Assembly: GCA_011009095.1 (NCBI GenBank)
Contig: VTPC01007531.1
Location: forward strand, 1 to 64,000
Source: Ignelater luminosus
Lineage: Eukaryota > Arthropoda > Insecta > Coleoptera > Elateridae
Length of the DNA stretch: 64,000 nucleotides
Direction: 5' to 3'
This document shows, piece after piece, positions 44,946 through 57,060 of the stretch (its first letter is position 1; each line of letters opens with the position of its first letter). Both the position numbers and the translations under genes were made by a program. The notes under the pieces were generated by a model. It saw nothing but the letters and a program-made list of their open reading frames with translations, was not told where the DNA came from and searched no databases.

Positions 44946-46670
44946 TTATAACTCATTGAGAAATAACAAAGTCGCCAATGTTAGTCCTATACTCCAAATA
45001 ACAAAAGCACCCATTAAATGCTCAAGCGATAATGCAACGTCTGAGTCTTCTACTTGTAAAACATAAGCTTGTTGTGCGTCAAATAGTATTTTGTGTTTAA
45101 ACCCATTTTCTGAAAATCGTCTTATGTAGTTGTTAAATGTCGGCAAAAAGAAGTGCCCTTTTCGCATAATTGCTGATGCTTCTATATTTGGCAAAAATAT
45201 ATCTTCAACTATATCTAGTATTGATGCCTGTACAGGAAATAGTATTAAATCTCTCTTTCCGAGCATAGTGGTGATATTACAATGATAAGCAACCTTGAAC
45301 AATAGCTCAGACATGTTTATTTTCTTTTCTATTTTTTCTTTTGCATCTGGATTGTCTTCACGTAATATCGTTGCATTTGGGTTATCCGAAACTCGTGCGT
45401 CCTCTTCAAGAACTAAATATAGATGAGAATTTGCAATTTCTTCGCGTGAATTTATCCCAAGCTCATAAGAAGGTTTTGTTAAATCAGTAACCAGATTTGC
45501 TTGAAATGATACATTAATTAAGATACAATAGAAAAGATAGAAAAGTGCTAACAATCGTTCTGGATTAGCAGTGATAAATTTTAAGTTATATGATGAAGAA
45601 CCTGTGGAAAATGCTAAGATGACAAGAAAGCATTTTGAGAAATCTTTAAAATAACTTTGATGAGTCGCACAGTTTGCGTTTAACCACCAAACTGCAATAA
45701 TCATACCAAAGACTGACACAATTGCAATCCATACAACTGTTTGGAAGATTGAAATAATTACTTTTACGTGTGAAATTTTGGGTGGTTTAGGAACTGCCCA
45801 AACTAGTTGATCCTGATATATTATATTAGTTAAATCGTAGTCTCTAGTAAATTGTTCTCCTCTACTGAGTACAGTACTAAAAATTATACCTTGACTGTGA
45901 TTATATAAAATTTCTTCTTGGTTTTCATCAGTTACATCATAAAAACTTGCATTTACAGTACTAACTAACAATCTTATCAGTTTTGCCATAATAGCAATTG
46001 CAGGAGACTCTTCAAAGCTAACACTAATTTTATATTTACTCAATAGGCGAATGGGACATCCATGTAAATTCTTTAGGATATCACTATTTAAATCAAAGAT
46101 AATATTTGAGTTTTGACAGCAAGTACCCAACGAATGTAGTTTGGGGGTTTGTCCACATCCACTCTTCTCTCCAAATAAATCAGAAGAATACAACTCGGTT
46201 ACATTGACACTTTCATTGTTATATACAAAAAAGAAAGAATTGATTATATCATAATCAAAAAGAAGTTTGCTGAAAGATTCTAAATTGTAGCGAAAACTTG
46301 TGATTATCAAGAATCTTCCTTTTGGGCTAGAACTTCGATCCCAAATAGTGTATTCCTGTAACGTCTTCATTGTAGATCTGAATGAAATATAATCTTTCGC
46401 GTATATTATGTAATTGCAATAAAAATTTAATGTCAAGGATAGGGGTGTGTTAGTTGCTAAAATAATATGTGGATTAAGAATTGTCATGGGGACAAATATA
46501 TTCTCTTGTGTATCGGAAATGAAATATAAAGTAGAATCGTTCGGAAATAATTTGTTTATCACTTGTGCTAAACAGTCTTCTGGTTTATCTTCAATATTTC
46601 TAATATAAATGTAAGAAATGCACTTGCTTATATCTAACAATATCAATAATATAATTTGATACTTCGACAT
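44946..46670 (-). CDS. divergent ionotropic receptor (IR), group C
   Basis: An intact 574-residue IR. The signal peptide is about 1-20. SSPKGRFLIIT is 114-124. A cysteine-rich insert before S1 (SGCGQTP, GTCCQN, LHGCPIRL) is at about 170-209. S1 ends in LVWAVPKP (289-296). M1 is about 313-330 (AVWWL). The pore is FSTGSSS (354-360) and M2 about 372-388. SFQANLVTDLTKP (388-400) is the gating-motif counterpart. S2 has an acidic loop (EEDARVSD, EDNPDAKE), then RKGHFFLPTFNNY. M3 is about 552-573, and the protein stops directly after it, so it has essentially no cytoplasmic tail. The closest relative in the window is 7406-9160, by insert pattern, FQANL and the M2 region. Confidence 0.96.
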   Translation of the reverse strand: MSKYQIILLILLDISKCISYIYIRNIEDKPEDCLAQVINKLFPNDSTLYFISDTQENIFVPMTILNPHIILATNTPLSLTLNFYCNYIIYAKDYISFRSTMKTLQEYTIWDRSSSPKGRFLIITSFRYNLESFSKLLFDYDIINSFFFVYNNESVNVTELYSSDLFGEKSGCGQTPKLHSLGTCCQNSNIIFDLNSDILKNLHGCPIRLLSKYKISVSFEESPAIAIMAKLIRLLVSTVNASFYDVTDENQEEILYNHSQGIIFSTVLSRGEQFTRDYDLTNIIYQDQLVWAVPKPPKISHVKVIISIFQTVVWIAIVSVFGMIIAVWWLNANCATHQSYFKDFSKCFLVILAFSTGSSSYNLKFITANPERLLALFYLFYCILINVSFQANLVTDLTKPSYELGINSREEIANSHLYLVLEEDARVSDNPNATILREDNPDAKEKIEKKINMSELLFKVAYHCNITTMLGKRDLILFPVQASILDIVEDIFLPNIEASAIMRKGHFFLPTFNNYIRRFSENGFKHKILFDAQQAYVLQVEDSDVALSLEHLMGAFVIWSIGLTLATLLFLNEL

Positions 46671-49497
46671 TATTTTAATGCAATGGATGTATCTCTGATT
46701 TTATTTCGAAACGTTAAAACATAATACTGGCAAGTGATAAATAATCTATGTGATTGTTGTATACGACTAAATCAAGAATACCCAATTTTCTAATTTATTT
46801 ATAATTAAGTAGTATATTTAGAAATTATGTCTGTATTTTCTTGTTATATTTAGATTATACTTCATAAAAAAAGCAATTCGATACACCAAAAGAGAAATTA
46901 GAAACAGTTGATGAATATTAAATTTATGGTTGTATTTGGAAAGAAAAACGATAATATAAAGAAAAATAATAACACTTGTAATATAAAAACGTATCGATTA
47001 CCATGAGGAACAGCCAAAGCGGAATCGATACTTTGAGTCACTGTCTACTAAAATGGAAATCCCGGTATAACTATACATTGTTATCTCTCTAATTATCCTT
47101 CCTCCATCAAGTTCAGCAAAATTTTGCTCTGTGGAGCTTGGTCTTTTTGTACTCCAATGAGGGAAATTTTCATGTACTTTCTTACAGATCGCTCTTAAGT
47201 TCTCCAAAGTTGGATGCGAAGGGTAGGATAAAATTTCACTTCACTTTTAGTTTAGTCTTTTCAACAATTTCTTTGTTGGTGTCATGGTTACTTCTGATAC
47301 AACTGTCAGTACTAGGCTGCAGGAAAGTGACGTTTATCAACAGTGACCTTTAGAATACTAAAGTAATTCATACCAATGACTACAAACAAACGTGGAGTCA
47401 TTTTAACCACAAGTTTTTTTGCTCGATTCATATTGCAATTTTTATATCGATTAGATAAACCTTGAACAGCTGTTTTCATGTCGGGGATCCAGAATCGTTA
47501 GCGATTGGTTTTTGGCCATTATGCCCAGCTTCCATATAGTACTCTTAGACAAGCGATTTTGGTATGTAGATGCTCTGAATCTAATATATGAGGAGTCTTG
47601 GTTTAACTGGCGTACTCAAAGCATTCCGTTTTGGTTCAATGTTGAAGTCGGGCTTTTGATACTTGCATATTCTGTGACGTTTGAAAAAATTTGATTTTTA
47701 CAAAAGATCCTACCTGTTGAGTGATGATTGTGCTTTAATACAAGATTAAGACCCGATCTACTGTTTCATCATTCATTACCATGAATTTTCTAGTTATGGT
47801 TTGTAGAACTTGAGAGCTGCAAAGATACTTTGAATTCTAAATTTACTTGCAGTATGAATTATCTTAGTGTCTTTATTATTTGAATAAATTCCTCTCGGGT
47901 TCAAGCAAAAACCAGGAAATGATTGACATCATTTTCTAATCTTTAATCTACTGAACTTGATGTGATAAGTTGATAGCATCAAAGATAATTTGGATCATAA
48001 TATAAACAAAGAAAGTGCTGCGTGAAGGAATTTTTCCAGATGTTGCCACTAAATTTAATCTGCGTTTCATGAAACCTTATAGGAATTGAAACAAATTGAG
48101 TCAAAAAGTCAGTCTTTCAGCAAGATGTGTAACGGGAAAAAGCTGAAAAAGAGACCTAAGGCCCGTTACGGATGACGGAAGATGTTCAAGCTCATAGCTC
48201 AAGTCGAAGACGGGGTGGTCCTAGCTAAAATAACCTTTACCAAAAGGAAAAAAGAAAGGTTACACAACCAAAAACTCTTAACAAGTTCCAAAGATGTCCA
48301 AAATTAAGGTCGCCAGAAACTGGGTCAGTCCACGCAGCTTCTTGAAAACTAACACTCTGTATATGAGCCCCTTACGAGACAACACCCTGTATACAAGTGG
48401 CCATATAAAATATCACGCTGTGTACAGATGACTTTATGAAACATTTGCAATGAACACATAACTTTTACAGATACTTTTGCAATAAATCTTAACACTTTGA
48501 ATTCTTTGATTTAGACATTTGAAATTTTAAGAAAGAAGTCAAATTAATGCTCTATTTTACTTACCAAAACGATACAAATTAGATACAATATTAAATCTTA
48601 GAAATTTTAATGGTCCTCTGGTGATTCATCTGACAGCTTAAATGTAACGATAAATTCATAATAAATGAATGCATTTATGATGAAACAAAATAACGATAAG
48701 GATTTTTTCCTTTGTTAAGAAATGCTTGAGTGGTTTTTGCTTTATTTGTTTTTTGGAGGTTTACTTGATTGGCTGGACTTTACATCCATAATGATGGTTT
48801 TCTGTACTAGAAAAGCAACATTGTTAAATTACAACGAAAAGCCCAACAGATCAAACTTGGAATCCAATCAAATTTTTGCTGGAACAGTCTTTTGACTGCA
48901 ATGGAGTAGCCAACAAGTGATAATGTTTTTTATCTTTTCAATCAATGTTTTCAAGATCCTTTCAGGAGATTTAGATCTTCCAGTTGTTGCTACCATGGGC
49001 TAAACAGTTTCTTCTCTTTCCTTTTTGCATTCGTGAATCTGAAAATTTTAGTAAACCGGATAAGTTGACTTTTGAAACTGGACCAATTTTTGAACTTTTC
49101 ACGTTCAATATTTCCCGTTGCAGCTCAGCTTCCTAACTTTTCTTTTCTATTGTCCAGGTCAACAAGTTTAATTTTGACAGAGTTCCAGTTTTGTCCAGAC
49201 TTTTGATGTAACTCTGAATGTTGTTGTTTTAGATCACCGTATTCTTTAAATATCTTGAAAATACTTTGGATAAAGCCTTCTGGTGTTTAGCTAGTGAGGT
49301 GTTAATGATTCAAGATGTCTTTTTACTATAAACAGTTCCAAATCTGTCGGCTTTCCTTTAAATTATGTTTATCCACCAGAAGGAAGCCAGTAGACTAGTT
49401 CGGTGCATCCTAGATTATAATGGAATAACTGAATTAGTTTCTTGAAATTAAAATTTGTTAATGTATTTTTGAACAAATATATTTTTAATACTAAATA
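46671..49497. other. intergenic, nothing firm
   Basis: 2.8 kb without a recognised gene. Frames at 46998-47207, 47138-47353 and 47512-47694 are short and unidentified. A small tandem repeat is listed separately. Confidence 0.4.
48351..48441. repeat. three ~30-base tandem units
   Basis: Units begin at about 48351 (aacactctgtatatgag), 48381 (aacaccctgtatacaag) and 48412 (atcacgctgtgtacag). They give a period of 30-31 bases with moderate divergence. Confidence 0.5.
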
Positions 49498-51120
49498 TTA
49501 AAGATTTATTTCCAAAATAAATACAATCAGTGCGAACAATAACCCCATACCCCACACTTTAAATAATCCATTTAAGTGATAAATAGATAGAGTAGACACT
49601 TTCACGTCTTCTTCCATGTCTTCATTACTGTAAGGTGCGGTGGCATCAGAAAATAATTTAACACTAATTCCACTCTCACTTATTCTTCTACTATATTTGT
49701 TTAAAATGTCTAAAAAGTAGTGACCTTTTCTTATAGCTAAGGTGAGTTCAAGTTCAAGTAGTCCCGTATTGTGTTCTATTAGATGCACCTTAGACCTATA
49801 TTTTGGAAAAATATAAAGAAATGTCGTTTTACCTATTATTGCGCTACAATTTTTAAAACGAGCAATGTTTCTTAGATTATCAGTTATGTTTAGAGGATCT
49901 TGAGTAATCAACTTTTCTAAAACTTTTGAAAATGTGGGATGTTCTTTTAAGTAATCCATTAGCATGCGTTTTGTTTTCTTGGTGCCTATCATTCCTAAAG
50001 ATGATTTAGCTAATTCTTCAATGGTAGTAATTCCATGTGTATTTCTTGGATGTGTCAAAGCACTAAATAGTTTTCCTTGAAATATCGTTGATATTTGTAG
50101 GGAATAGATAACATAAAATAAGAAAAGAACCCGTAGGGAGTTATTTTTTGGAACTAGATATGTCAAACTATATAGCGTAAGAGCAAAACTGGTCAAGGTA
50201 AATTTTAAAAAGTTTTCAAAGTTTACATTTTTTCTAGATAATCTTTCAAATAGCCACCATGACAAACTCATTACTATTAAAGTAAAAACAATTGTAATCC
50301 AAACTTTAGATTCAAAAACAGAAGTGATTATTTTGACTGGTGGCATTTTATCTGGTTTTGGAACAGCCCATGTCATGATCTCTCGAAAGAAATACTCACT
50401 AACATCATAATCTTCATATAATTTTTCATCTCGAGTGGTACTTAAAAGAAGGTAAAGATCGCTTTTATTACTATAGATGATATTTTTAGCATCTTCTGTT
50501 AGAACAAAAGATACTTCCATGTTTAGAGCTTTCCCAATTATATTTAGGTTGTCCAAAACTAACCCAAAAATAGCTTTGATGTCTCCAGCTTCAGTCGTAG
50601 TGATGTTTACAGGAAATGGCATAATCATGTTTATTGAACGTTCTTTTATTTTGGGCATTACATTATGGTATGCCTTGTAAGTATATTCGTTATTAAAATC
50701 GCTTCGATGAATTAGCACAACATCTGTTATATCGTATTGTGCAAAAATGCTAGCTAATGTATCAGAATGTTTATAGTTAAAAGTGACAATAACGAATTTT
50801 CCTCGAGGAGTTTTGCTTTGATGCCATAAATTAGTTTTTCTCAGAGTAACCAAAGTACTGTTCAGTGAAATATGATTTTTGGTAAACACAATGTAATTGT
50901 TATAAAGATTCAAATTTACTTGAATAATTTTCTTGATATTGATGATAATGCATGGGTTATTCATTTGTATGTTTGGAGTATAATCGATATCTTCATAGAT
51001 AATTTGTATGGTTTTTTCAGGGGAAAAAACTTCTTGAAAAAGGTGCAACAAATTCCCTCCATAACTAGCTCTTAAATTAATGAGAATTATCAAAGCCAAC
51101 AACTCATGAAAACGTTTCAT
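49498..51120 (-). CDS. divergent ionotropic receptor (IR), group A-like, short
   Basis: An intact 540-residue IR, the shortest here, through a shorter N-terminal region. The signal peptide is about 1-20. KTPRGKFVIV is 103-112. S1 is about 160-257, with MIMPFPVNITTTEAGD, LLLSTTRD and WAVPKP. M1 is about 272-290. The pore segment reads FALTLYSLTYLVPK (312-325), lacking the GGSS of the other group A members. M2 is about 330-345, then STIFQGKLFSALTHP (344-358). S2 carries RKGHYFLDILNKY and KLFSDA. M3 is about 515-537 and is followed by only a few residues. The start precedes the signal peptide directly. Similar to group A in S1 and M2, but intermediate toward group B. Confidence 0.96.
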   Translation of the reverse strand: MKRFHELLALIILINLRASYGGNLLHLFQEVFSPEKTIQIIYEDIDYTPNIQMNNPCIIINIKKIIQVNLNLYNNYIVFTKNHISLNSTLVTLRKTNLWHQSKTPRGKFVIVTFNYKHSDTLASIFAQYDITDVVLIHRSDFNNEYTYKAYHNVMPKIKERSINMIMPFPVNITTTEAGDIKAIFGLVLDNLNIIGKALNMEVSFVLTEDAKNIIYSNKSDLYLLLSTTRDEKLYEDYDVSEYFFREIMTWAVPKPDKMPPVKIITSVFESKVWITIVFTLIVMSLSWWLFERLSRKNVNFENFLKFTLTSFALTLYSLTYLVPKNNSLRVLFLFYVIYSLQISTIFQGKLFSALTHPRNTHGITTIEELAKSSLGMIGTKKTKRMLMDYLKEHPTFSKVLEKLITQDPLNITDNLRNIARFKNCSAIIGKTTFLYIFPKYRSKVHLIEHNTGLLELELTLAIRKGHYFLDILNKYSRRISESGISVKLFSDATAPYSNEDMEEDVKVSTLSIYHLNGLFKVWGMGLLFALIVFILEINL

Positions 51121-54100
51121 CGGACTACTACATTTATTACGTTGTCATTTTCATCATTATGACCTTAATTTGCATTATTGTTAAATGACACCTAAAAACA
51201 TTTTTTGTTAGGAATAAAACAAACTCATTAAGGGTATACTTTCTTAAAATAAATATTAACCACTCAAAAAAATCTGTTTTTACAACGATTCATTTAGATG
51301 ATGTATGAAAACATTTTTTATTACGTTTGATGTACTAGAAAGACAATTATGAACTCTCCTTACACAGCAGTCTTGAACGGTAGTTTCTTTATTAAATTTT
51401 TTTTATGTTCAACGCAACTATTTTTCGCCACCGGGAAACAAACTGGGCCTAATGTTTAAATAATGTCAGTGATTTGTTTATTTAAATTAACATAAATAAA
51501 CAAAAGATTTAGAAAATTTATTATTACTAATCAATAAATCGTCACGCAGCTTTTATTTTCTGAATTATAGAGTGCACGGTTTACATACCAGCAACAGCAG
51601 TCATTTATGTAGGTATACAGGGTGTCTCATTTAATTCGGATTTTCATAATTGCATTAACTTTAAGTAAAAATTAAATTTGTTATAAAATAAAAAATTATT
51701 TGTCTTCATTATTTCCAGTGGATGTCATAATTGGATTACTTAGCGTATTAATGTTGCAACATTTCCAATACCTTTCCAATATATTTTTAAGCTGCATTTA
51801 CTGCTTTTAGAAATTTGGATTGGACTATATATCCCAGTGAGAAAATATCAAGCTCAGAAGGTCCATCAAAAAAATTCTCTTCTAGTAAGTTCCTCTCGCA
51901 ATTTTCTAAGAACGAAGTTGAGTATCTTTCAGACTGTCTTCTAATTGCATTAAAATTGAAGAAATCGGTTTTGGTTCTAATGTTGTCTTTCGTAGTGATT
52001 GGCATTGGCATAGGAAACACTGAAGGCACTATGGCTATAGTGGCATTCGGCCTTCGGCATCTTAATGTACTAATCATTTTGTAAAAACACTTACTAACTT
52101 GCTTGCTTCAGATTTACTGTGGGTGACAGTTTGATATTTTATTGTGCTTATAATTTAGATTCTGATTCTCTCAGTTTGTATTTGCCAAAATCTGAATGTC
52201 AAAATCATTCGCCTTAATGGAAAGTTTACATTGCCAATGCGTCAAAAAGTTTTGAAACCAAATATCTATTGTTTATTGGTTTATTTCATAGGAGCGTTTT
52301 GCCTTGAACTGTTTTCAAGGTCAAGTTGCAATAGATTAAAAATCAGTTAAAAGAGAAACCATAACGAGATGGTCTTGAATAAAAAAAATATTCTGCTGGA
52401 GGATAATACCGTTTACAAGATAAGTCAAGTGACAATATCCAATAGTAATAAGCTAGAGGATAACAAGATTATCCTTCAACTCAAATGTGTTTCATATCAA
52501 AAAATACTAAACTTAGCTATTGAAACACAGAAGTAGCTTTATGTAACAGAGGAAAAATAAGTATAATAACATAACATAGTTGAACCAGAGCATCATTTTT
52601 TCTGGTAAGAAAGCAAATTGTACAAAAAGCTCCCGTTGCCCATTTAATACTGTCATTGTGTCTTGGTCAATGATCAAAGGTCACACCAAGAAAATGAGCA
52701 TACAAACAGTTCATTTTTAGTAACTTGAAAGGATTTTTCACGAAAAAGTAAAACTGCTCCTCTCAACATGTCGCAGTCAGTTTTGGTCGTCAACAATAAA
52801 AGCATGATATTGTATAACACAATTTCCTGCATGTATTTGCAAACTTGAATGAGGCTACCTGTGGTGAAAACGTCTCCTATGAGGACTCTAAAGCAACATT
52901 CCCAAAATATCGGTAGTAGTCTACACAAGTTGCTTCTCGTACTTCAATTGATGTTCTCCCTTTGCTTCTGTTTGTTCTTTCATGGAAGGAATTATTGGTT
53001 ACCAAATCATTTGGGTGAACCGCTAATGGTGGTGTCCATGTTCGAAATAGTGAACAGGAGAAAAACTTTGGGAATGTATGTGAGAATGAACCGAAGGTTT
53101 TAGAAACAGGATTGAAAGAAAAGAATTCATAAACTACAGAATAATAATATAGTAGAACATTAGGACTTTGAGTATACTTCTGATCACATTAAGTCAGTAA
53201 CAGAAAATATTGTCTGGTTGACCAGAAAAGTTGTAGATAGAGAACACTATAGGTTGGTTGTTACGTTAAATGGTAGAATTTAAAAAAAAGGGGCGATTTA
53301 GCAAAAAAAAAGTAACTAAACATTTAAGTGTGTTGCGGTTTGTAGCTGAACGGATGAAATGTTGGGTTGCAAAACAAACAATGCTTCCTATAGGGCGAAA
53401 AGAGAAATTAAGAAGCAAAATTATGCCTGGAAATGGTGATGAAGCATTCATTTTGGGAATGGTTTAGGAGGCATATAAAAAGAAAGTGAAGATCGTAACT
53501 CGTAAATGTAAAGAAAACTACAGTAAGCATGCAACAGGCAAGAAATGACTAAGATAAGGTTTAGATTGCAAAGGTGAATAAAAACCAATGAAAAACTGTT
53601 ATGGAACAAAGAAATTAAAACAAAAAAGGTATCAATTGTTTATAGGATAAAGCAGACGGGTTTGGGACCCAAATTAGTCAGTCTACAAACAGATCAGTGA
53701 CCATTTCATATTACAGAAGTAAATTTAAAGACAGCCAACTTGCCAAATTCTAGATAAAGCTTTAGTCATGGTCTCTCAAACTTTGGGAACTCTTTACTGT
53801 TCCTAAGCTTGATTGGTAAGGACCATATGTGGGTTTAAAATAGAACTTTTTAAAACTTCCTCCTTCTTTCTTCTTAAAACTATAATTAATTTTGTAGTTA
53901 GTTTGCTTCACCTGCTATATCTGACGAAAACGCTTCCTATGGGGACATCGTGTTTGTTATGACAAGCAAGCAATTAGATACTTTACTTAGTCTGCCACGT
54001 AGATCTTCTGGCCATACCAAAAAACTTTTTCAACAAATCTAAACCAACGACTAGCAAATCAACCTTGTAGACTACAGCAGTGGAATTTGTCTGGGCAGTT

Positions 54101-55158
54101 ATTCATTTGGATAGTTATCAAGAGACGCTGGACTTTCTTAAATTGGTGAGCACGACTGCTCTGCAATACAATATGTGACGTCTAGAGTTTTGCTAAGAAG
54201 GTTGTAGTTAGTTGTAAAAGAAACGACTTTAACACAAGCAATTTTTCTGTTGACTGTGGACTACCAGAAATCCACAAATTAGATACTACTGTTTTGTTCT
54301 GAAAGCTCTTTTGGACGCAGATATGACGTTTTTCGTTATGGTTGCTCATCAAAAAGTTTTATTTGCATTGCATTCCTATGTAGCCTTTTTTTTCTAATTT
54401 TTTTAGGAGGCCTTCAAAAGTTGATGTTTCCACATCCTAAAAATATGCTGATAGGAAAAAAGACGTTGCTATTTTGAAGACATTGTTTGCGTTAATTAAA
54501 TTGCTTGTCTGATCTTAAAGGGATTAGACAAAGGAAGATTTCAGATATTCTTGCGGGTGGGAGTATATATTAAAGGATAAACACAAAGATTGAAGTAACT
54601 GTACGTTTATTACCACTTTTGATTTATTTCATACTCTCTGAGTTACCTTGTGTTACAGTTTTAGGACACTTGGATATTGCCATTCAGTGCCACATCATCT
54701 TAGGATTGGTACAAATAATAAGGAACAACAGATGATTACATGACAAGCCTTGGTCCATCACTTAAGAACCTTACTAGATAGACTAAAGGTAGTCTTATCA
54801 TTGTGCTGTCCCATTTCTAGTTTTCTAAACCTTCTTAGACTTCATTAGCTTTTTTTATTTTTTTCTCGTAAAGAAGATATTAAAATAGAACTAAGTAAAT
54901 CATGATTTTACGCCTTATGCCTATAACATTGCATATTATATGAGAAACATGAAAGAAAATGACCAGAAATTATTTGTTTACCCAGACGTATATTTATAAA
55001 CACTTTATTGAACATGCATACAATATTTATATGTTTTACGTCTTTATCGTTTGTTGTATTTTTATAAATCGACTCGAATTGACAACCAGTAATTTTGATA
55101 AGACTAAGAATTTAATACATCAGCAATCACATAAATTTCTAACCTTACTTTCTTAGCG
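51121..55158. other. intergenic, no recognised gene
   Basis: Four kb without a gene I can support. 51630-51650 has a cagggtgtctcatttaa word that resembles the end of some mobile elements, but no partner was found. Frames at 51787-52084, 52674-53103 and 53266-53467 have no recognisable domain. Confidence 0.4.
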
Positions 55159-56868
55159 ATGAAAATAAGCTTCTGCTTAACTTGTACTGTAATCTTTTCC
55201 TGTGATGTTCTTGGTTTCATTACATATTCTTCAGATTCAAAAACTCCAAGAAAGCATTTCTTATGTTTAGTCAAAGATTTGATTTTGCCTGAAGAAAAGA
55301 TACAATTTATCTACGAAAGCTACGATGAAGATTATTTGTCTTTGTTAACTATTGAAAATGTACGACTAATCGTAAGATTAGATCGACCCATGAAGAAGCT
55401 GTTAGACTTATGTAATGTTTACGTAATTTTAATCGAAAACTATGACTTACTGAATTGTACCTTATCGAGATTAAAACAATCTTCCATTTGGAACGAAAGT
55501 AGAACACCTCGTGGAAAATTTATAATAGTTGTACCTAACCTCATTTATATTAAAGAATCATTACTAATAGATATTTTTTGGAAACATGACATCACATGTG
55601 TGACTATAATAGCACAAAATCCTACTAGTTCTAATTGGTCAGCACATCCTCTTTCAATTCTAAAAGATAAACTTCACTTAGGCAATAGAAATATAAAATC
55701 CCGACCCTCCATAAAAATGATAATGCCCTATATGATTAATATTTCTGAAACTAAAGAACTTTATGTCAATGCAGTATATGGTACAATGTTTAATTACTTG
55801 AAAATAGTTGGCAAGGCTTTAGGAATGGATGCTACTTTCATCCTTACAAAAACACCAAAGGAATTTATATATGACAACAGTGTAGATATTTATTTACTTC
55901 TTTGTACATCTAGAGACTTACGATTTTATGAAGATTACGATGTAAGTGACTATTTCTTTCGAGATATTGTAACTTGGGCTGTTCCCAAATTTGAGATGTC
56001 AAGCTTGGGAGTTATTCTCTCGATTTTTAAATGGACAGTATGGTTGACTATTATTGCAGTCTTGGTAGGGGTAACAATAATGTGGTGGTTGTTTGGGAAA
56101 TCTTCAAATGAACATAAAGAGTTTGATAGTTTCCAAAGCTGCATTTTAAGTACAGTAGTCATAATATTAAATAACCCAATTAATGTATTACCAAAAAGTA
56201 ACGTATTGCGTATTCTAACCTTGTTTCATTTAATTTTCTCTATACAAATATCCCAATACTTTCAAGGTAAACTAAGCAGTGTTTTAACTCATCCTGAAAA
56301 ATCATCTATTAGCACAATAGAGGAACTAGCAGATTCTTCCCTTGAAATAATAGGGAGCGAAAAAATAAACAAACTGATGTTAGAACGCAAAGATAATCCA
56401 GTATTCTTAAGGATACAAAAAAGACTCATTCGTGAACAGCTTCTTAACCTAACAGATAACTTAATGAAGGTTGCATATTATAGAAATTGCAGTTCTGTTA
56501 TTGGAAAAAAAATACTCAGATATGCTTTTCCCAACTTGATGCCAATGGTAAGCCTAATAGAATACAATTCAGGTTTACTCGAAATGGAAATCACTTTTGC
56601 TATGCGAAAAGGTCATTATTTTTTGGATATTTTAAATACGTTTGGGAGAAGAATATCCCAAGCAGGATTTTACAAAAAAATTTTTACTGATGCTATAAGC
56701 AAGAGTTATAAAACTACAATGATAGAAGAAACTAAGGAATTGGTTGTACTTACTTTCCGTCATTTGAAAGGATTATTTATTTTGTGGTTCTTGGGATTAT
56801 TAGTAGCAACATTTGTGTTTATTGCAGAAATATGTATATCTATTGTTAAAAAACACTTATTTAAATAA
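55159..56868 (+). CDS. divergent ionotropic receptor (IR), group B
   Basis: An intact 569-residue IR, closest to 42591-44285. The signal peptide is about 1-20. RTPRGKFIIVVPN is 115-127. S1 is about 184-278, with SIKMIMPYMINIS, LLLCTSRD and WAVPKF. M1 is about 294-312 (MWWLF). The pore segment has ILNNPINVLP (336-345), so LGGST of its paralogue is replaced by LNNPI. M2 is about 350-366, then QYFQGKLSSVLTHP (366-379). S2 carries RKGHYFLDILNTF, and M3 is about 535-557. A ctaac...tttcttag stretch ends 2 bases before the ATG and looks like a splice acceptor, so a 5'-UTR intron is possible. AATAAA overlaps the stop at 56864-56869, and another is at 56945-56950. Confidence 0.96.
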   Translation: MKISFCLTCTVIFSCDVLGFITYSSDSKTPRKHFLCLVKDLILPEEKIQFIYESYDEDYLSLLTIENVRLIVRLDRPMKKLLDLCNVYVILIENYDLLNCTLSRLKQSSIWNESRTPRGKFIIVVPNLIYIKESLLIDIFWKHDITCVTIIAQNPTSSNWSAHPLSILKDKLHLGNRNIKSRPSIKMIMPYMINISETKELYVNAVYGTMFNYLKIVGKALGMDATFILTKTPKEFIYDNSVDIYLLLCTSRDLRFYEDYDVSDYFFRDIVTWAVPKFEMSSLGVILSIFKWTVWLTIIAVLVGVTIMWWLFGKSSNEHKEFDSFQSCILSTVVIILNNPINVLPKSNVLRILTLFHLIFSIQISQYFQGKLSSVLTHPEKSSISTIEELADSSLEIIGSEKINKLMLERKDNPVFLRIQKRLIREQLLNLTDNLMKVAYYRNCSSVIGKKILRYAFPNLMPMVSLIEYNSGLLEMEITFAMRKGHYFLDILNTFGRRISQAGFYKKIFTDAISKSYKTTMIEETKELVVLTFRHLKGLFILWFLGLLVATFVFIAEICISIVKKHLFK

Positions 56869-56950
56869 AATACTAAGACTGCAACCTTTGTTTCATTGAA
56901 CTACCTGGTTTAACAAATTTTAATACTTGAATTCAAAATTAATCAATAAA

Positions 56951-57060
56951 GTAGTACTCACGATAATATGGCATCAAGTTTTTATTTGAAACATAACAGA
57001 AATTAGAAAAAATAGATTGTATTTTATACTGGGTCTTTAATTTATTATTGCTTGCTTCAG
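56951..57060. other. 3' flank
   Basis: Short AT-rich flank between the IR polyadenylation signal and the tandem repeat. Confidence 0.4.

Noticed and set aside
51620-51660. cagggtgtctcatttaa word resembling a transposon end
   Set aside because: No inverted or direct partner found nearby.
51787-52084. Overlapping frames of about 90 codons on both strands
   Set aside because: Mutually antisense, no domain, no way to prefer either.
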